Assembly (NCBI GenBank): GCA_945893045.1
Contig: CAMDEA010000022.1
Coordinates: forward strand, 1-64,000
Reading direction: 5' to 3'
Source: Planctomyces sp. SH-PL62
GTDB taxonomy: Bacteria; Planctomycetota; Planctomycetia; Planctomycetales; Planctomycetaceae
DNA length: 64,000 bases
Positions 61,236 to 64,000 of the stretch are shown piece by piece. Made by a program: the position numbers and the translations under genes. The notes under the pieces are model-generated. The model had not been told where the DNA came from. It was given only the letters and a program-made list of their open reading frames with translations, and did no database searches. How positions within the stretch are numbered: the stretch's first letter is position 1; each line of letters starts with the position of its first letter.

Positions 61236-62069
61236 TCATGCTGGTGGGGGGGTGATTGTGGGGTTGTTGTTGTTGATGGAGTTTCGCAGGGCGTTGATTT
61301 GGAGTTCTTTTCGGCCGAAATTGGCGGCGACACCCCAGGCGAGTCCCAGGTTTCGCAGGTAGGACAGTCCGAGACTCTTCGCATAGTTGTTGTGATCAAA
61401 CAATGCCGACAGCGTGAGCACCATGCGGCAGTCGATCACGAAACAATCCAGGGCGCTCTCATGCACGACGGTGCCGCGAAAGGTTGCCTTGGCGGACGGA
61501 CGAACGATGACGGGCAATCCTTGTAATTGCAGTGCGAACAAAACGAGCTTCTCCGTGACCTCGTTCCCATAGCCCGTCTGATGGGTTTCATACACGAGTT
61601 GCAATGCTTGTCTCACCGCCATCCCGATTTCACGATCGCGACCGTCGATGCGGCCGGCCCAATGCGACCAGTCTTCAGTGCAAGTCGTTTTGACAGGATC
61701 GTAAATCCGCCGGTCGAAATGCACGCGATCCAACCCCATGTTGACGAGCAGACCGACACGGTCCTTGCGAGCTCTCAGATAATCAAACAGTTGGAGTTCC
61801 TCGGCGGGCTCCAACTTCCTCGGCAGCGATTTGATTTCAACTCTGATTTGGTCCCAACCGACGAAATCGGGAAACAAGACGTGAGCTTCGCGTCCTGCCA
61901 GCAACAGTGGAACTGGAGGCTTGCTGGCCACCGGTAATCCTTCCGAGGCCAGCCACAACCGGTAGGCTTGGTGATAAGCCTCTTCATCGCGGCCCACTCC
62001 GACCTCATTGTGGACCACGAAAAAGCCTTGAATCAACCGCTCGGTTTGGTCCTTGAAAAGCAACTCCAT
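61236..62069 (-). CDS. GxxExxY protein with duplicated domain (PD-(D/E)XK-like), 277 aa
   Basis: Two copies of the GxxExxY fold in one chain. First half: the name motif reads GRDEEAY (about 27-33), with a PD-(D/E)XK-like Asp then Glu-x-Lys (FPDFVGWDQ, then VEIKSLPRK) at about 72-88. Second half: YGNEVTEKLVLFALQLQGLP at about 163, no Glu-x-Lys (LDCFVIDCRMV), and the family C-terminus YLRNLGLAWGVAANFGRKEL. Only the first half could be a nuclease. GGGGAGGG precedes the ATG at 62069. The gene is bounded by 31-bp inverted repeats and may be a mobile or domesticated unit. Confidence 0.82.
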   Translation of the reverse strand: MELLFKDQTERLIQGFFVVHNEVGVGRDEEAYHQAYRLWLASEGLPVASKPPVPLLLAGREAHVLFPDFVGWDQIRVEIKSLPRKLEPAEELQLFDYLRARKDRVGLLVNMGLDRVHFDRRIYDPVKTTCTEDWSHWAGRIDGRDREIGMAVRQALQLVYETHQTGYGNEVTEKLVLFALQLQGLPVIVRPSAKATFRGTVVHESALDCFVIDCRMVLTLSALFDHNNYAKSLGLSYLRNLGLAWGVAANFGRKELQINALRNSINNNNPTITPPPA

Positions 62070-62124
62070 CACCGAGTCCCTCCCCAAATCCAAGAGGACA
62101 TTTGCCTCTGCAGTCTCCTGCCTC

Positions 62125-62155
62125 CTCCGTGCTCCGGCCCTGCCATCCGTGCGGC
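62125..62155. repeat. Right 31-bp terminal inverted repeat of the GxxExxY cassette
   Basis: Inverted copy of 61191-61221 (30 of 31 bases). It ends six bases before the nuoN stop at 62161. No flanking target-site duplication is evident. Confidence 0.9.
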
Positions 62156-62160
62156 AAAAC

Positions 62161-63687
62161 CTAACCGCCAACCCGTTGCAAAGCCTGCCACAACCAATCG
62201 GGAGCAAAGAACAACGCGATGCTGGAGACCGCGCACAACGAGACGCCAACAAATGCCGGCACTCCCGTCGCGCGGCGAGTGTCATCGCGGCTGGGCTGCA
62301 AGTACATCACGCCGATCAGTCGCAGGTAGTACCACGCGGCGATGGCGGCGTTGATGGCCAAGCAGATGGCTAACGTGCGGCCGAAGTCGGTGCCGTGACT
62401 CCACGCGGAGAGGAACAGCGTCAGCTTGCCGAGGAACCCGGCGGTTGGCGGCAGACCGGTCAGACCGAAGAGCAGAACGGCGGCGAGGAATGCTCCGGCG
62501 GGATGCGTCTGGCCCAGGCCGGCGAGGTCATCTCTGGTTTCGAGCGGACGTTCGGGATGCGCGAGGCTGGCGATCAGCGCGAACACGCCGAGTGTCGTGA
62601 CGCCGTAAACTCCGAGATAGAAGAGCAGGGCGGGCAAGCCGCCGATGGAACCGGCCGAGGTCGCATCGTCATTGATCTGCGGCGCGCGAACCGCGACGCT
62701 CAGGCCGACCAGCATGTAGCCGGCGTGAGCGATGCTCGAATAGGCCAGCAGCCGGCGCACGTTCTTTTGTAGCAGAGCCAGCAAGTTGCCGACGAACATC
62801 GTGGCGATCGCCAGCAGGAACAGCATTTCGCTGCTCTTTTCCGCGAGGCTCCAGTGATCGGCAACCGTGATGCGCGGTTGACCGAGGATGCGGACCAGCG
62901 CGATGAAGCCGGCGACCTTGGGCACGAAGCTCAACAGTGCGGCGGCGGAATTCGCCGTGCCTTGGAAGACGTCCGGAGCGTAGAAGTGGAACGGCACCGC
63001 AGTGATGCGAAACGCCAACCCCGCGACGATGGTCACAATGCTCACCAGCAGCATGGTCGGCAACGCATTGAGTTGGTGGTTCTTGAGGACTTGATGCAGC
63101 GCGGTCAGGTTCGTCGTGCCGGCAACTCCGTACAAAAAACTCAAGCCGTACAGCACCAGAGCGGAGGAGAAGACGCTCAGCAGAAAATACTTCAACATGG
63201 CTTCCTGTCCGAAGCGGTCTCGGCGAGCGACATACAGGAAGAGATACGTTGGGATGCTGACCAACTCCAACGCGAGGAACAGGATCACGAGATCGTTGGC
63301 CAGCGCGATCAAGTTGGCTCCGGCGAGAATGAACAGCAGACAGGCGTGCGATTCGGCCGAGTCTCGTTCGGCGGTTTGGTTCCAGTTGATCAGCACCAGC
63401 ACGACGCCAGTGACCGTCGTCACCAGCCGGACAAAGCTGACGAGCGGATCTGATAAAAACGGTGCGAGGCCAGTCGCTTCGACCACCGGAGTCGGCACGC
63501 ATTGCAACCAGGCGGCAATCGCCAGTGCGATCAGCGACCACACCCCCCAGCGATGCTGGAGACCCTTCGGAACTGCTCCGTCATCGCCGATGAGGAACGG
63601 CCCCACCGCCAAATTCACGCACGCTGCCGCGAGCAACACGACTTCCGGGAGGACTTGGCTGATGGCGGATGTGAGATGCTGAAACAC
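62161..63687 (-). CDS. nuoN: NADH-quinone oxidoreductase subunit N, 508 aa
   Basis: Membrane subunit of respiratory complex I that moves protons. It is almost wholly hydrophobic, with about 14 membrane helices, and shows family motifs such as FILAGANLIALANDLVILFL, ALELVSIPTYLFLYVARRD, MLKYFLLSVFSSALVLYGLS, AVPFHFYAPDVFQGTANSAA and LLAYSSIAHAGYMLVGLS. The start is GTG at 63687 with AGGAG seven bases upstream. It follows nuoM, whose stop is at 63756, in the usual nuo order. Confidence 0.96.
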   Translation of the reverse strand: MFQHLTSAISQVLPEVVLLAAACVNLAVGPFLIGDDGAVPKGLQHRWGVWSLIALAIAAWLQCVPTPVVEATGLAPFLSDPLVSFVRLVTTVTGVVLVLINWNQTAERDSAESHACLLFILAGANLIALANDLVILFLALELVSIPTYLFLYVARRDRFGQEAMLKYFLLSVFSSALVLYGLSFLYGVAGTTNLTALHQVLKNHQLNALPTMLLVSIVTIVAGLAFRITAVPFHFYAPDVFQGTANSAAALLSFVPKVAGFIALVRILGQPRITVADHWSLAEKSSEMLFLLAIATMFVGNLLALLQKNVRRLLAYSSIAHAGYMLVGLSVAVRAPQINDDATSAGSIGGLPALLFYLGVYGVTTLGVFALIASLAHPERPLETRDDLAGLGQTHPAGAFLAAVLLFGLTGLPPTAGFLGKLTLFLSAWSHGTDFGRTLAICLAINAAIAAWYYLRLIGVMYLQPSRDDTRRATGVPAFVGVSLCAVSSIALFFAPDWLWQALQRVGG

Positions 63688-63755
63688 GACTCAACTCCTG
63701 GAACTCAATTTGGAACACTAATCGGCAGTAATCTTCACTAATCAAGAAGTCTTCA

Positions 63756-64000
63756 TTAGCGTCGATCAGCGGAGATGAGTGTTCCTTCTGTTGTTCGCTT
63801 CGCATCCGCAGTTTCGGGCTTCGTTGGTGAAGTCTGCGGATACATCTTCACGACCACTCGCACGTCGTCCTCAATCGTGTCGAGCAACGGTTTTGGAAAT
63901 ACGCCGATCCACAGGCAGAGGATCATCAGCGGTACGACGGCCAACGCTTCACGCATGTTGATGTCGAGGATTGGGCCGTGAACTAAGGCGGGTTCTTTCA
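63756..64000 (-). CDS. nuoM: NADH-quinone oxidoreductase subunit M, C-terminal part
   Basis: Partial; runs off the right edge of the window. The frame on the minus strand reads EPALVHGPILDINMREALAV and then a membrane helix (PLMILCLWIGVFPKPLLDTI), which matches the end of NuoM, followed by a polar tail ending TEGTLISADRR. The next gene is nuoN. Most of the gene is outside the window. Confidence 0.85.
   Translation of the reverse strand, partial: KEPALVHGPILDINMREALAVVPLMILCLWIGVFPKPLLDTIEDDVRVVVKMYPQTSPTKPETADAKRTTEGTLISADRR

Overview
The window is a chromosomal segment of a planctomycete (phylum Planctomycetota). The evidence is the gene content: two DUF1549/DUF1553 proteins with a CxxCH motif, a Tat-exported DUF1501 protein, a DUF1559 pilin-like protein, an ECF sigma factor of the Rhodopirellula/Verrucomicrobium type, CRTAC1-like and PQQ-like propeller proteins, a fused E1 alpha-beta dehydrogenase, high GC, and many nested palindromic intergenic repeats. 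No rRNA, CRISPR array, transposase or phage gene was seen. One tRNA (Pro, CGG) is present.

Layout. 0.6-9.9 kb: a conserved hypothetical, a small-membrane-protein/PQQ-propeller pair, a ThiF-like E1 enzyme, an operon of coiled-coil membrane proteins, a parallel beta-helix protein, a YbaK-like deacylase and a lipoprotein. 10.6-14.3 kb: a response regulator and hybrid histidine kinase operon next to the wreck of a second response regulator. 14.4-18.9 kb: a small HTH gene divergent from a two-gene pyruvate:ferredoxin-type oxidoreductase. 19.3-23.7 kb: a DUF1559/lipoprotein pair convergent with a TPR/CRTAC1 pair. 23.8-28.5 kb: M20 peptidase, pterin dehydratase, MetE-like enzyme, EF-hand protein and SDR. 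28.7-34.7 kb: DUF1549/1553, DUF1501, ECF sigma, then a protein joining an anti-sigma-like membrane N-terminus to a second DUF1549/1553 body. 34.8-42.8 kb: hydroxyacid dehydrogenase, alpha/beta hydrolases, ArgE-like deacylase, sigma-54 activator and PurU.

42.8-54.6 kb looks like accessory DNA: a PD-(D/E)XK-like protein, a PIN toxin-antitoxin pair, a Gfo/Idh/MocA protein, a serine hydrolase, an 11-helix patatin-like protein, a truncated orphan frame, and a decaying type III restriction-modification system (Res cut short, Mod frameshifted twice) ending near tRNA-Pro. 54.7-59.4 kb is a 2-oxoacid dehydrogenase operon (SDR, fused E1, E2, no E3). 59.5-64 kb holds a cyclase-family protein, a GxxExxY nuclease-like gene bounded by 31-bp inverted repeats, NuoN and the end of NuoM.

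The most unusual feature of the window is its repeat DNA. At least a dozen nested palindromes sit in gene junctions; several supply the stop codon of the neighbouring gene, and one family runs inside coding sequence. Composite palindromes of about 240-290 bp, a heptanucleotide array between E1 and E2, and the bounded GxxExxY cassette are the best candidates for follow-up, with the ECF sigma/anti-sigma-DUF1549 fusion and a response regulator carrying Glu in place of the phosphoacceptor Asp.
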